Of a DNA stretch of 64,000 bases, positions 52,696-62,090 are shown piece after piece. The notes beneath the pieces are model-generated. The model ran no database searches. It was not told the DNA's origin and saw only the letters and a program-made list of their open reading frames with translations. Every line of letters starts with the position of its first letter. Positions within the stretch are counted from its first letter, which is position 1. The translations under genes and the position numbers were made by a program. This stretch comes from a virus. Location of the stretch: positions 1 to 64,000 of the IMG/VR virus record IMGVR_UViG_3300044904_000300; one strand, given 5' to 3'.

Positions 52696-54594
52696 ATGGC
52701 TATCCTCAACCCGAATACAGGTCGTGTCGTTCAAGGTGTCGCGCAGGGTCCGTGTTCTGTGGATGGAAAGATCGGTGTCGCACAATACGGGGGCTGGGCG
52801 AAATGGTTGTATGACGATACGGTCATCTATACGACAGGGAACGCAGTAGATCCCACAGATCACTCACAGGACCGCATCGAGAGCTTCAATATCAATACTG
52901 GGGCTCGCACCATTCTCACCAATCGGGGCGCCAATATCCTCGAAGCAGGAGCTGGACGCTGGTGCGGCTGGACCGACGGCACATCCGGCATCTTCGGCAG
53001 TCTCACAAATGCTCATGCTGGACTAAAAAACATCGGCCCCGACGGCACAATAGCGATTACTCCGATCTATGCAAGCGGTCTCGGGTGTCGTCTGTATTCC
53101 CCTGATGGACGGGTCACAGAGGGGCCACAGGAGGCGATGAAAGCTCTGCGCGTAACTGGTCCCACCTCTGCGATCTGGACGCTCAACGGGGATATACACG
53201 CTTTGAACGGAAGTGTGCCGGTAGGACAAGCGGGTCCAGCTTACCGGCCGAAGCGCGTTGTAATCGGGCAAGAGGAATGGATCATCTACGAAACGACTAT
53301 TGGTATTGTCGCGCACCCGTATAGTTCGCTGATGGGGTATCGAATCGCTGCGCCCGGGCAAGCATTCTGGGTGGATGTTATCGCGTGGCAGGGCAAGCTT
53401 CGTGTCGCCTATTCATCAAATGCCGCGGACACGCCACAGGGGCTCGTCGTGCGGGATATCGATATTCGCTCCAAGCGCACGGACTTGTCTAAACTCGGGT
53501 CTGGTGGGTACCAAGCACAAAGTCAATCGTTCGTTGTAACCTCATCAACGACCGCGGTTCCCGCATCTCCCGCGTCAGTTATCTTCGCGCAGAATGGGTT
53601 GCTGGAAGACGAGATTGCATATCGTCTCGCGTTAGTAGCGACGAACATTTTGGAGCCCCTGAAGAAGCAGTATCCCAACATCGTGGTGATAAGCGGATTT
53701 CGGCAAACGAACACGGGGATTGGTCAGCACGAACGGGGCGAGGCCGTAGACATCCAGATCAAGAACCAAACGGATGCGCTCTTGTATGAGTGCGCGTCGT
53801 GGATACGGGATCATCTTCCCTTTGACCAGTTGATCCTCAACTTTACAGCACAAGGCGATAAGAAACCTTGGATACATGTGTCGTTCTCGCCCACATCTCT
53901 GCGCTATGATGTGCAGACCAAGGACTATGCGGACAACTTCCACCAAGGTTTAGGGATGGTGATAGATTACACCACGCAGGAAGCCGCGACGATGTTGATC
54001 GCGCAAGCACAAGTCGATGCGTTGATTGCGAACACCCTAACGACACAGCAGGCCCGAGAGACGCGCTCTGCGACCTCTGTGGTCTATGGAGACGATGTGC
54101 CACAGACGGTGGTGCTGGTGTCGAATGCTTCGCGCCCCGAATACATAGAAGTGATCTCCAAGATCACGGACATTATGCTCCCGTATCTGGGTGGACTTCC
54201 CGAGGGAGAAGCTGCGTTTCAGATCCTGCTTCGGGTCGCGTGGCAGCTACGGGGTGAGGGTGTTGGGCTCATCATTACTCCAACCAACTCGCGGGGAATG
54301 CAGATCGCAAGCGAGGATGAGGATTTCTTTGTGAACTATGCGACCGCGAACGGACAAAGCGGGGGCTACAACTTTTCGGGGCGCTGGGTCGGCTATTCAA
54401 CGGGACAGATGTTTCAGATTCTTGGACCTCTTGGGACATTCCTTCCGCAGTGGACCGCAGCGCCAACAACCGGGACAACGAATCCTCCGTCAGCGTCACG
54501 GTGGAAGCCCGCGATAGATCCAGGTTCGCAATATACCACCGCATGGCAAACTGTCGTTTTGGCGCCCAGTTCTAACTCCGCGGTGAACTTCTAA
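52696..54594 (+). CDS. baseplate protein with M15-type peptidase domain
   Basis: 632 residues. The first 300 residues contain repeat-like segments of a propeller type (IYTTGNAVDPTDHSQDRIESFN). The central domain resembles peptidase M15/VanY: VVISGFRQTNTGIGQHERGEAVDIQI, with H-x-x-G-x-A-x-D ligands, then KPWIHVSF for the third histidine. It should cut peptidoglycan peptides during penetration. Located between spike and gp25, so it is probably a tail-associated lysin. Confidence 0.78.
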   Translation: MAILNPNTGRVVQGVAQGPCSVDGKIGVAQYGGWAKWLYDDTVIYTTGNAVDPTDHSQDRIESFNINTGARTILTNRGANILEAGAGRWCGWTDGTSGIFGSLTNAHAGLKNIGPDGTIAITPIYASGLGCRLYSPDGRVTEGPQEAMKALRVTGPTSAIWTLNGDIHALNGSVPVGQAGPAYRPKRVVIGQEEWIIYETTIGIVAHPYSSLMGYRIAAPGQAFWVDVIAWQGKLRVAYSSNAADTPQGLVVRDIDIRSKRTDLSKLGSGGYQAQSQSFVVTSSTTAVPASPASVIFAQNGLLEDEIAYRLALVATNILEPLKKQYPNIVVISGFRQTNTGIGQHERGEAVDIQIKNQTDALLYECASWIRDHLPFDQLILNFTAQGDKKPWIHVSFSPTSLRYDVQTKDYADNFHQGLGMVIDYTTQEAATMLIAQAQVDALIANTLTTQQARETRSATSVVYGDDVPQTVVLVSNASRPEYIEVISKITDIMLPYLGGLPEGEAAFQILLRVAWQLRGEGVGLIITPTNSRGMQIASEDEDFFVNYATANGQSGGYNFSGRWVGYSTGQMFQILGPLGTFLPQWTAAPTTGTTNPPSASRWKPAIDPGSQYTTAWQTVVLAPSSNSAVNF

Positions 54595-54602
54595 AAGAAC
54601 GG

Positions 54603-54609
54603 CTAAATA
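54603..54609 (+). promoter_or_regulatory. late promoter (CTAAATA) for gp25
   Basis: Ends five bases before the ATG at 54615; +1 equals the first base of the gp25 start codon. Confidence 0.7.
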
Positions 54610-54614
54610 CGAGC

Positions 54615-55019
54615 ATGGCAGACGCAAATTTCCAGAACGTGCGGGAGTATAAGGACATTTCGTTATCGATGGGGCTCAACCCCGTCACGAACGACATTAT
54701 TACTCTCACGGGCGCCGCGGCGGTCGTGCGGTCTATCAAGACGCTCATGCAGACTTATGCGGGAGAAGTACCGTTCTTTCCAGATTTCGCGTCCCGTCTT
54801 CGAGAACTGCTCTTTGAACCGATTGACTCGATTACGACCAGTTTGATAGAAACCGAACTTCAAACGATCCTTGACGCTTACGAACCGCGGGCGACGATAC
54901 AGACGATCACCGTCACGCCAGACCCGGACAACAACCAGTATCTTGTCCTCTTGGAAATTCAGATCGTCAATACTGCCGAGGACGTGACGTTCAGCTTGTA
55001 TCTCAAACGACTCAGATAA
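54615..55019 (+). CDS. gp25: baseplate wedge subunit, gp25-like
   Basis: 134 residues. YKDISLSMGLNPVTNDIITLTGAAAVVRSIKTLMQTYAGEVPFFPDFASRLRELLFEPID is the gp25/W family pattern; YEPRATIQTITVTPD and a YLVLLEIQI ending follow. Forms the inner baseplate core with gp6 and gp53. No SD is seen between the promoter and ATG. Confidence 0.94.
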   Translation: MADANFQNVREYKDISLSMGLNPVTNDIITLTGAAAVVRSIKTLMQTYAGEVPFFPDFASRLRELLFEPIDSITTSLIETELQTILDAYEPRATIQTITVTPDPDNNQYLVLLEIQIVNTAEDVTFSLYLKRLR

Positions 55020-55028
55020 GAGTGATTC

Positions 55029-56921
55029 ATGCCAGCACTTACTAACCAAATCAACATCGGCGAGCTTGACTACGATACCATCCTGCAGAACCTCGTGACG
55101 TTCATGAAGAACGACCCGGAGTTCACGGACTATGATTTCTCGGGAAGCGGATTGCGGCTGCTCTCCCGTGTGCTGGCGTATGTTATTTTTTACCAGAACT
55201 ACTACCTCTCAGCGGCCATCAACGAGTCATTCCTCGACACCGCGCAGCTTCGCAGCAGCGTGGCCGCGCACGCCCGAATGCTGGGCTACGAGATTTCGGG
55301 GAGTAAGTCCGCGAAACTCTATGCGAACGTCGCGGTCCTCTTGAATAACACCGACGCTGCAGTTATCACGCTTCCTGCACTCACGCAGTTTGTGCTCTCC
55401 GCCAATAGCAACTATACATTCTATAATACGCAGGATGAGACCCTCGTGGCTAACGCGGTCTCGGGCTACTACGAAAACTCGAATGTCCTGTTGGTTGAGG
55501 GGCGCCCACTCACGTATCGCTGGACGGTCAGCACCGACCCCACGCAACGTTTCGTCATTCCAAACGCGAACATCGACTATAACACCATCGCTGTTACCGT
55601 GCAGGCGAACGAAAATAGCAACGTTTTTACGAACTTCTATCGGGCAACGGACTATCTCACTATTGGTCCGACCGACCCGGTGTTCTTCGTGCAGGAAAGC
55701 TACGACGGGTACCCAGAAATCAAGTTCGGCAACGATGTGCTCGGGCAATCCGTTCCGATAGACAGTATCGTGATTACCAGTTACTTCATTAGCAGCGGGA
55801 CGGGCGGAAACAGCATCAGGGGACCGTTCAGTATCAAAACCGCGAACATCGCGGGATTCGCAACAGGTGCGACCTACGTGAACGCCAATAGTGCACCAAG
55901 TTCTGGTGGGACTGACGCGGAAACCCTGGATAACGCACGCTTTATGGCGCCGCAAGTCTATCAAGCCCAGAACCGTTGCGTTACCGCCGAAGACTACAAA
56001 GCCATCATCCTGCAGGAATACGGCGAGAACATCGCTGCGATCAACGTCTTCGGGGGCGAGGATGGAAACCCAGACGACCCACTCAACCGACCGAACTTCG
56101 GACACGTCTACATCGTGCTCAAACCCAAGTTGAGCGATACCTTTACGGACACGATCAAGTCCTACATTACGACAAACATCGTCAAACCGCACGCGGTGAT
56201 TGGCGTGATCCCCGAAGTCGTGGACCCCGACTATGTGTTTATCCGCGTCATCACTTCCGTGCGCTATGACCCTCGGCAAACGACACGCTCGAAACTCCAA
56301 CTCGAACAGGCGATAGATGACAGTATCGCAGCCTACGCAGAACAAAATGTCGAAAAGTTTGATACTTCATTCCGGTTCTCCAAGTTCACTCGGGTTATTG
56401 ATGATTCTGATGATGCGATAGTCAGCAGCCTCACGCGGTGCGACTTGGAAAAACGCATCTTCCCGGTGCTTGGAAACTCAAACCAGTTCACGCTGAAGTT
56501 TGGGGCCCCGCTCCGTCGCAACGGTACAGACTCGGTGATCCTCCAAGCCACTTCACATCGGTTTGACTACATCTCGGATCTAGACAGCCAAAGTTACACT
56601 AACTGCTTCCTACACGAAGAGGTCGGAAACATCTATGTTGCGGTGCTTGCGGGCACGGGAGTAGTCACCAAGATCACAAACAGCATCGGAACGGTGGATA
56701 TTGATAATGGGCTGGTCATCCTCACCAACTTTGCTCCGACTGCAATAGAGAACGGGGAACTGGATGTGCGGATTGAGGTGATCCCATCCGTGAACGACTT
56801 TACCCCAACGCTGAACCAACTATACACGCTGGACGAAACGGACATTCAAGTGCAGTTATTGAATGACTTGACCGCAACCGTCAGCGATCAAACAGCCTTC
56901 TTTGCGGGAGGCGTGGTCTAA
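55029..56921 (+). CDS. gp6: baseplate wedge subunit, gp6-like
   Basis: 630 residues. The start LDYDTILQNLVTFMKNDPEFTDYDFSGSGLRLLSRVLAYVIFYQNYYLSAAINESFLDTAQ is the gp6/J-type core; AENVGFPEI-like QESYDGYPEIKFGNDVLG and RCVTAEDYKAIILQEYGENIAAINVFGGED complete it. gp6 dimers form the inner ring of the baseplate that triggers sheath contraction. Confidence 0.93.
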   Translation: MPALTNQINIGELDYDTILQNLVTFMKNDPEFTDYDFSGSGLRLLSRVLAYVIFYQNYYLSAAINESFLDTAQLRSSVAAHARMLGYEISGSKSAKLYANVAVLLNNTDAAVITLPALTQFVLSANSNYTFYNTQDETLVANAVSGYYENSNVLLVEGRPLTYRWTVSTDPTQRFVIPNANIDYNTIAVTVQANENSNVFTNFYRATDYLTIGPTDPVFFVQESYDGYPEIKFGNDVLGQSVPIDSIVITSYFISSGTGGNSIRGPFSIKTANIAGFATGATYVNANSAPSSGGTDAETLDNARFMAPQVYQAQNRCVTAEDYKAIILQEYGENIAAINVFGGEDGNPDDPLNRPNFGHVYIVLKPKLSDTFTDTIKSYITTNIVKPHAVIGVIPEVVDPDYVFIRVITSVRYDPRQTTRSKLQLEQAIDDSIAAYAEQNVEKFDTSFRFSKFTRVIDDSDDAIVSSLTRCDLEKRIFPVLGNSNQFTLKFGAPLRRNGTDSVILQATSHRFDYISDLDSQSYTNCFLHEEVGNIYVAVLAGTGVVTKITNSIGTVDIDNGLVILTNFAPTAIENGELDVRIEVIPSVNDFTPTLNQLYTLDETDIQVQLLNDLTATVSDQTAFFAGGVV

Positions 56922-56924
56922 CCT

Positions 56925-59900
56925 ATGCGCCCTTATCTGCCCGGCCAAGACTTCTACAACCTCATCGAGACCGCCGTTCCCGAGGTGATACGAGCGGAAT
57001 ACCCGATGTTTGTGGACTTCCTCAAACTATTTCTCACCTACTTGGAACAAGAGCGAGTGACTGCAAACACAACGGTGATGAGTGAGTATGGTGCGCTGGC
57101 GAATAACCAAATAGTTACTACGGTGTCGCTTGGGGGCGTGTCCTACGAGATGCGGAAGTTCCTTGAATACCGGGATGTGAGCACCACGCTTGACGAATTT
57201 GTGCCTCACTTCTTGCAGATGTTTGCGAAGAACTGGCCACAGCATACCTATGTGACTCCCGACCAGTTCGTCACAACGCTTCGTTACTTCTACACGCACA
57301 AGAGCCTTGAGGAAACCGCGCAGTGGTTCTTCCGGGCGCTCTTCAACGAACATGCGGACCTCTATTACCCTCGCACGGACATCCTCAAAGCCAGCGATGG
57401 AACTTGGTATACAGAAACCTCGTTCAAAGTCGGTGCTCCAGCGAACGGGTACCCTAATACAGATGTCGCGCAATACTACATGGGACAGGTGATCCGTTCC
57501 GCAACGGGACAAGCCCAGGTTGAGCGAGTGCGAACCACCGTCGTCGGGCAGTCCTTTGGGTCGTATCTGTATGTGAACGAACTGCTGCTCAATAAAGATA
57601 GCATCGTTGGGTCCTTTGAAGCGGGACAGGATGTATGGAACCTCAACAGCATCCCTGAAATCCATACGACGATCCTTCCAGGTATCACCGGCGTGGACAT
57701 CCTTGAGGGTGGTGCCGCATACCAAGTTGGGGATATCGTTACATTCAGTCAGGGCCCGGGACAAGGCGAGGGGTTCGGCGCGGCCGCGGTTGTTTCCGCA
57801 GTAGGCAAGGCTCCGCTAAACGGCGTGACGATCAACGATGGCGGCGATGGGTATGTCGTTGGTGACCCGGTGGTCTTTACAAGTTCATCGGGGACGGGAG
57901 CAGATGCGGTGATCGACCAGGTCATCACCGGAAACTTCCTGTTGGAAGACGGGTCGGGGTATATACTCGGAGAAGCGAAACTCACGGGAGATATCCAGTA
58001 TCTCGATCTTGAGGACCGCAGTTTCATCGCGCAGGACCTGACGATAGAGAAGTTCGTGGACGGGACGATTGAGATCGGCGCCGCAGATTACAGCGCAGCC
58101 GACCAACCAGACTGGACTGCCAATACGATCCTTGAGTATGTGTTCGCATCAACGGGACGTGTCGCCTTTATGATCCCTTGGTGTTTCAGGGATTTCAGCG
58201 GGAACACCGCGAATGTGACGCTGGCAAACACGATGTTGGTGGTCGATATGACCTCCAACGCGACCTTTGCGAATAACGACGCGAATGTTTATGTGATCGC
58301 CGCACCGACTGATGCTACCACCACTCGCGCCACAGCAAGCATCACGGGGCGCGTGCTTCTGTCGGAGATCGCTTCGGGCGGGAACAACCGCAACCGGCTC
58401 TATGTGACCAATACGACGATGGGGTTTGCTACGCTGCAGACCGTCAAGTATGAGGGGTCTAATAAGGTTGGAACGGGAGTCGTCAAGATCACTTCGGGGC
58501 TCGCAAATGTCGTGGGTACCGGAACGAGTTTTCTTGCAGAGGTCTCACCGAACGCGCACCTATCTGTATCAGGCGGAACCTATGTTGTGAAGTCCGTTGT
58601 GAACAGCACATTCCTTACGCTCTATACCACACCAGGGTCAAGCGTGACGGCGGCCTTTACTATCGTGCCTACGGGAACCGTGCGCTCGGTTACGAACCAG
58701 TCGCAACAGAACTTTGGGAAGATCCGTCATATTCAGTTCCTCTCACCAGGAAGTGGATACGCTGCGCCCCCGATCACGACCGCGAATGACGTGTTCGCGC
58801 TCGCGCAAGAGGTCTATTACTACGATGCTGGGTCGAACACATTCGTCGCATCGAACGGAACGATCCACGTCTTTAAGAGTGCGAACCTCGTCGCGCAACA
58901 ATCTGCGGGACAGATTACACACATCGATATGACGGATTCCGGGGTTTATTACACGGATGCGAACTCGATTGCAGTCACCGCTATTCATTCTCTGATGGTA
59001 CCGGAAGCACGGGACGCGCAACTCACAGCGAACATCGGGCTGGGATCAATCACCTCCAAGTTCGGTGCGTATCGCAATACCCAGGGATTTTTGAGTGCAG
59101 ACAAGTATTTGCAGGACGGTGACTACTATAACGACCACACCTATGTGGTGCGAGTCGCGGAATCCTTTGACCGGTGGGAGGCCATCTATAAGAAGATCCT
59201 GCATCCTGCGGGGTTCAAGGTCCTCGGAGAGTTTGTCCTCGCGGTAGATGCTGACGTGGATACACAGTTGGATGCGTTTGTCGCGGACGATGCAGTGCTG
59301 GATCTTGAAATCTTCCCCGAGGGTGCAGACATTCAGATCGGCGGCAGCGCGGACATGGAAGATACGAAACCTCCGAGCATCAGCGGAGCGAAGTTTATGA
59401 TGCTTGCGGGAAACGGGGCTCCGCTCTTTTCGTCGGATAGTGGATCAACGTGGAGTGTTCCTACGTTCACCGACCTCTCGCCCACCAAAACGGCACTTCC
59501 TGCGACACTTCGTGGTGGAAATGGCGGCGGAGCGGGCGCGCTGAACTGGGGTACAGGGTCTATCCCGTTTGCAGCGAACACGATGTATTTTCCAGTAGAT
59601 GATGGTGTGGGAAATCTTGGAATTCGTTTGTTGGCTAATGTGGGTGGCGTGCTCACATCGGAGTTTATCTTTGACTTCGCGCTCCTGGGCATTTACATTA
59701 GTGGAAACCCTGCACCAGTAGTTGCTATCGATAGTTTAGTAACGGATGGAACGACGATTTTTGCAAAGTGTGAGACATCCTCAAAAATCTTTATCGTCAA
59801 AATCCCGATTGCAGACCCTTCAACCGCGACACTTTGGGCTGCAGGGTCGGTGAGTTTGGGAAGCATCACAAATGGTGCGGTTGATGCGGACTATACGAAC

Positions 59901-60620
59901 TTTGGATACCTCGGACCGATCACCGGACCGCTAGTTCTATGGGCCCCCGATAAACTTGTGATGACGCGCTGCGATCATAGCACATTCTCGGGGATCATCT
60001 ACAAGACGATTGGTGATACGGGCGCGTGGAAGGTGGAGAGCCCGTGGACAAACTACCCAGCGACCTTGACGGTGAGTGGGGGCGACCCAAATACACTTTG
60101 GCTCACAGTTAAAGAGGGGTCTAGTTCGACAGCGAACATCGCGCTGTGGAGTCGAGATTATGCCAATACGTGGACCAAGGTGGTTACATATCAAAACATC
60201 GATGAGGACGTGACTTCGGGGCCGATGATCATTTGGACAACGGGGGAAAGTATTCTGATGGCGACGGTCGATTCCGCCGACCCAGGAAACCGTCACTGGA
60301 TGTATTCATCTAACTCTGGTGCGACATTTACTGAAGTTGGTACCGCATACTCGACGTGGGGCGACCTCTGGTATAACTATAATGCGTTCGCCGTAAGCCC
60401 AGAAGATGGCGCCGGGGTATTCACTATTGCAGAAGCCGTGGGTGTGGACTACGAGGGGCACACAACGACAAAGGTCAAACTCTCACAGTTTGATATGAAT
60501 ACGAAGACGATGACAGAAATCACGCTCACGCCCGATGTCATTCTATATCCGAGCTATGGTTCGTGGGCGGGCTTCTATCGTCCTATTCTTGGAATGATTA
60601 ATCCGGTACCCCTCTCATAA
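56925..60620 (+). CDS. baseplate wedge protein gp7-like with Asp-box propeller
   Basis: 1231 residues. The N-terminus (YPMFVDFLKLFLTYLEQERV, FLEYRDVSTTLDEFVPHFLQMFAKNWPQ, RYFYTHKSLEETAQWFFRALFNEHADLYYPRTDIL) matches the large wedge protein of T4-like phages. The middle has Gly-rich repeats. The last 400 residues hold Asp-box motifs of beta-propellers (SSDSGSTW, SRDYANTW, SSNSGATF). The propeller may bind carbohydrate on host cells. Name gp7 is by position and N-terminal pattern. Confidence 0.78.
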   Translation: MRPYLPGQDFYNLIETAVPEVIRAEYPMFVDFLKLFLTYLEQERVTANTTVMSEYGALANNQIVTTVSLGGVSYEMRKFLEYRDVSTTLDEFVPHFLQMFAKNWPQHTYVTPDQFVTTLRYFYTHKSLEETAQWFFRALFNEHADLYYPRTDILKASDGTWYTETSFKVGAPANGYPNTDVAQYYMGQVIRSATGQAQVERVRTTVVGQSFGSYLYVNELLLNKDSIVGSFEAGQDVWNLNSIPEIHTTILPGITGVDILEGGAAYQVGDIVTFSQGPGQGEGFGAAAVVSAVGKAPLNGVTINDGGDGYVVGDPVVFTSSSGTGADAVIDQVITGNFLLEDGSGYILGEAKLTGDIQYLDLEDRSFIAQDLTIEKFVDGTIEIGAADYSAADQPDWTANTILEYVFASTGRVAFMIPWCFRDFSGNTANVTLANTMLVVDMTSNATFANNDANVYVIAAPTDATTTRATASITGRVLLSEIASGGNNRNRLYVTNTTMGFATLQTVKYEGSNKVGTGVVKITSGLANVVGTGTSFLAEVSPNAHLSVSGGTYVVKSVVNSTFLTLYTTPGSSVTAAFTIVPTGTVRSVTNQSQQNFGKIRHIQFLSPGSGYAAPPITTANDVFALAQEVYYYDAGSNTFVASNGTIHVFKSANLVAQQSAGQITHIDMTDSGVYYTDANSIAVTAIHSLMVPEARDAQLTANIGLGSITSKFGAYRNTQGFLSADKYLQDGDYYNDHTYVVRVAESFDRWEAIYKKILHPAGFKVLGEFVLAVDADVDTQLDAFVADDAVLDLEIFPEGADIQIGGSADMEDTKPPSISGAKFMMLAGNGAPLFSSDSGSTWSVPTFTDLSPTKTALPATLRGGNGGGAGALNWGTGSIPFAANTMYFPVDDGVGNLGIRLLANVGGVLTSEFIFDFALLGIYISGNPAPVVAIDSLVTDGTTIFAKCETSSKIFIVKIPIADPSTATLWAAGSVSLGSITNGAVDADYTNFGYLGPITGPLVLWAPDKLVMTRCDHSTFSGIIYKTIGDTGAWKVESPWTNYPATLTVSGGDPNTLWLTVKEGSSSTANIALWSRDYANTWTKVVTYQNIDEDVTSGPMIIWTTGESILMATVDSADPGNRHWMYSSNSGATFTEVGTAYSTWGDLWYNYNAFAVSPEDGAGVFTIAEAVGVDYEGHTTTKVKLSQFDMNTKTMTEITLTPDVILYPSYGSWAGFYRPILGMINPVPLS

Positions 60621-60626
60621 CGTGCT

Positions 60627-60633
60627 CTAAATA
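60627..60633 (+). promoter_or_regulatory. late promoter (CTAAATA) for gp8
   Basis: Ends six bases before the ATG at 60640. Confidence 0.65.
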
Positions 60634-60639
60634 CACACT

Positions 60640-62064
60640 ATGCCAAGCATTTTAACACAGAACTATCGCACGCACCTCGCCACGGAATTGCTATCCCGTC
60701 TTGCGTGGGCGGAAACTGTCGATGACCTGACTGCCGCGGGGGCGCTCACGTCGGACGGCAGAACTACGCTTCTTACTGCGGCCAATACGGTGTCGCTCTA
60801 TGCGTTCATCGGACATACGACACCGTGGCCGACCGAGGGCGCACCCCCGACACCAGTAGACACTCCACAGGAAACGACCTACGATTACTGGCGGCACATG
60901 TTGTTTGCTAAACGGGTTCTCTCAACAGACTTTGCGTTTGTGGTTCCTCGTATTGACTGGAACGCCAACACCGTTTATACGCAGTATGATGATACTACGG
61001 TCCTTGCGAACACAAATTTCTATGTTTTGGTGCTGGACGATGCGGGCGGAACCCCTGCATATCAAGTATACAAATGCTTGTGGAACGCTGGTGGAGCGAA
61101 TAGCACGTATCAACCGACAGGAATCGATAGCGACCCCCAAACCTATGATGACGGATACGTTTGGCAGTATTTGTATTCGTTAGCAACGACCACGGACGAC
61201 TTCCTCACCGACGACTGGATGCCGGTATACGAAACCTCGTCTCTTCAGGCAGTCGCGCTTGCAAACCCTGGCACTCTTCCGAGAGCAGTTCCGTTCGTAA
61301 TCGTAACGCCTGGCGCGAACTATAATGCCAGCGTGAACGCCGTCTGCACACTTACGGGAGATGGCGCGGGAGCATCCGTCGCAAACGGCGGCATCGCAAT
61401 CGTTGGCGGCACCGTCCAGAGCGTCACCCTGCTATCGGGGGGCACGGGCTATACGAATGTCGGCTCTATCAACATCTATCAGTCTGGCGCAAGCCTAGCG
61501 ACGGCCAGAGCGATTATACCCCCGTATCCGAATCACGGTTACGATAACGTCCACGAGCTACAGGCAAAGCATCTAATGTGCGTTGTCGAGTTCTATGGAG
61601 ACGAAGGTGGGAAGCTCACCGTTAATAATGACTTTCGGCAGATTGGGTTAGTCGTCAATCCACTTTTGGCAAACGGAGTGCTTGCAACGGACACCAAATA
61701 CAAACAAACGTGGGATGTAACGGTGCAGGCGGGCGCTCCAACGTATAACCCTGACGATGTGGTGATAAATACCACGAAATCTCCGTCACCATTCGGAGTG
61801 GTCGTAGATACGTTGGCAGGAGAGGCCGGAAAGAAGATCATTCGCTTGACGGACGTAAATGTGCAGGGCTTTACGACGCCGTTCGGCGAAGGCGATACAC
61901 TCAACGTTGTCGAATCTTCTCCTTCAACAGTTTCAGCAGACGCCGTGAGCAACCCAGAACTACTCCCGTATACTGGAGAAGTGCTGTATGTGACGCAGCG
62001 TGTTCCTGTGACCCGAACCGCGGACCAGACACAGGAATTTAAGATCGCATTACCTTTTGGGTGA
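60640..62064 (+). CDS. gp8: baseplate wedge subunit, gp8-like
   Basis: 474 residues. SLYAFIGHTTPWP...DTPQETTYDYWRHMLFAKRVLSTDFAFVVPRIDWNANTVYTQYD and VYKCLWNAGGANSTYQPTG...DDGYVWQYLYSL are strong gp8 signatures, followed by a DWMPVYET stretch. gp8 links inner wedge to the tail fibre network. An HEG follows after 26 bases. Confidence 0.9.
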   Translation: MPSILTQNYRTHLATELLSRLAWAETVDDLTAAGALTSDGRTTLLTAANTVSLYAFIGHTTPWPTEGAPPTPVDTPQETTYDYWRHMLFAKRVLSTDFAFVVPRIDWNANTVYTQYDDTTVLANTNFYVLVLDDAGGTPAYQVYKCLWNAGGANSTYQPTGIDSDPQTYDDGYVWQYLYSLATTTDDFLTDDWMPVYETSSLQAVALANPGTLPRAVPFVIVTPGANYNASVNAVCTLTGDGAGASVANGGIAIVGGTVQSVTLLSGGTGYTNVGSINIYQSGASLATARAIIPPYPNHGYDNVHELQAKHLMCVVEFYGDEGGKLTVNNDFRQIGLVVNPLLANGVLATDTKYKQTWDVTVQAGAPTYNPDDVVINTTKSPSPFGVVVDTLAGEAGKKIIRLTDVNVQGFTTPFGEGDTLNVVESSPSTVSADAVSNPELLPYTGEVLYVTQRVPVTRTADQTQEFKIALPFG

Positions 62065-62077
62065 TGCACCCTGTTCT

Positions 62078-62085
62078 TATAAATA
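62078..62085 (+). promoter_or_regulatory. late promoter (TATAAATA) for HEG
   Basis: Perfect consensus ending five bases before the ATG at 62091. Confidence 0.75.
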
Positions 62086-62090
62086 GAGTT

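Noticed and set aside
55227-56345. Long minus-strand open frame (about 370 codons) opposite gp6
   Set aside because: A shadow of gp6, whose protein motifs are unmistakable; the minus frame has no start context or family.
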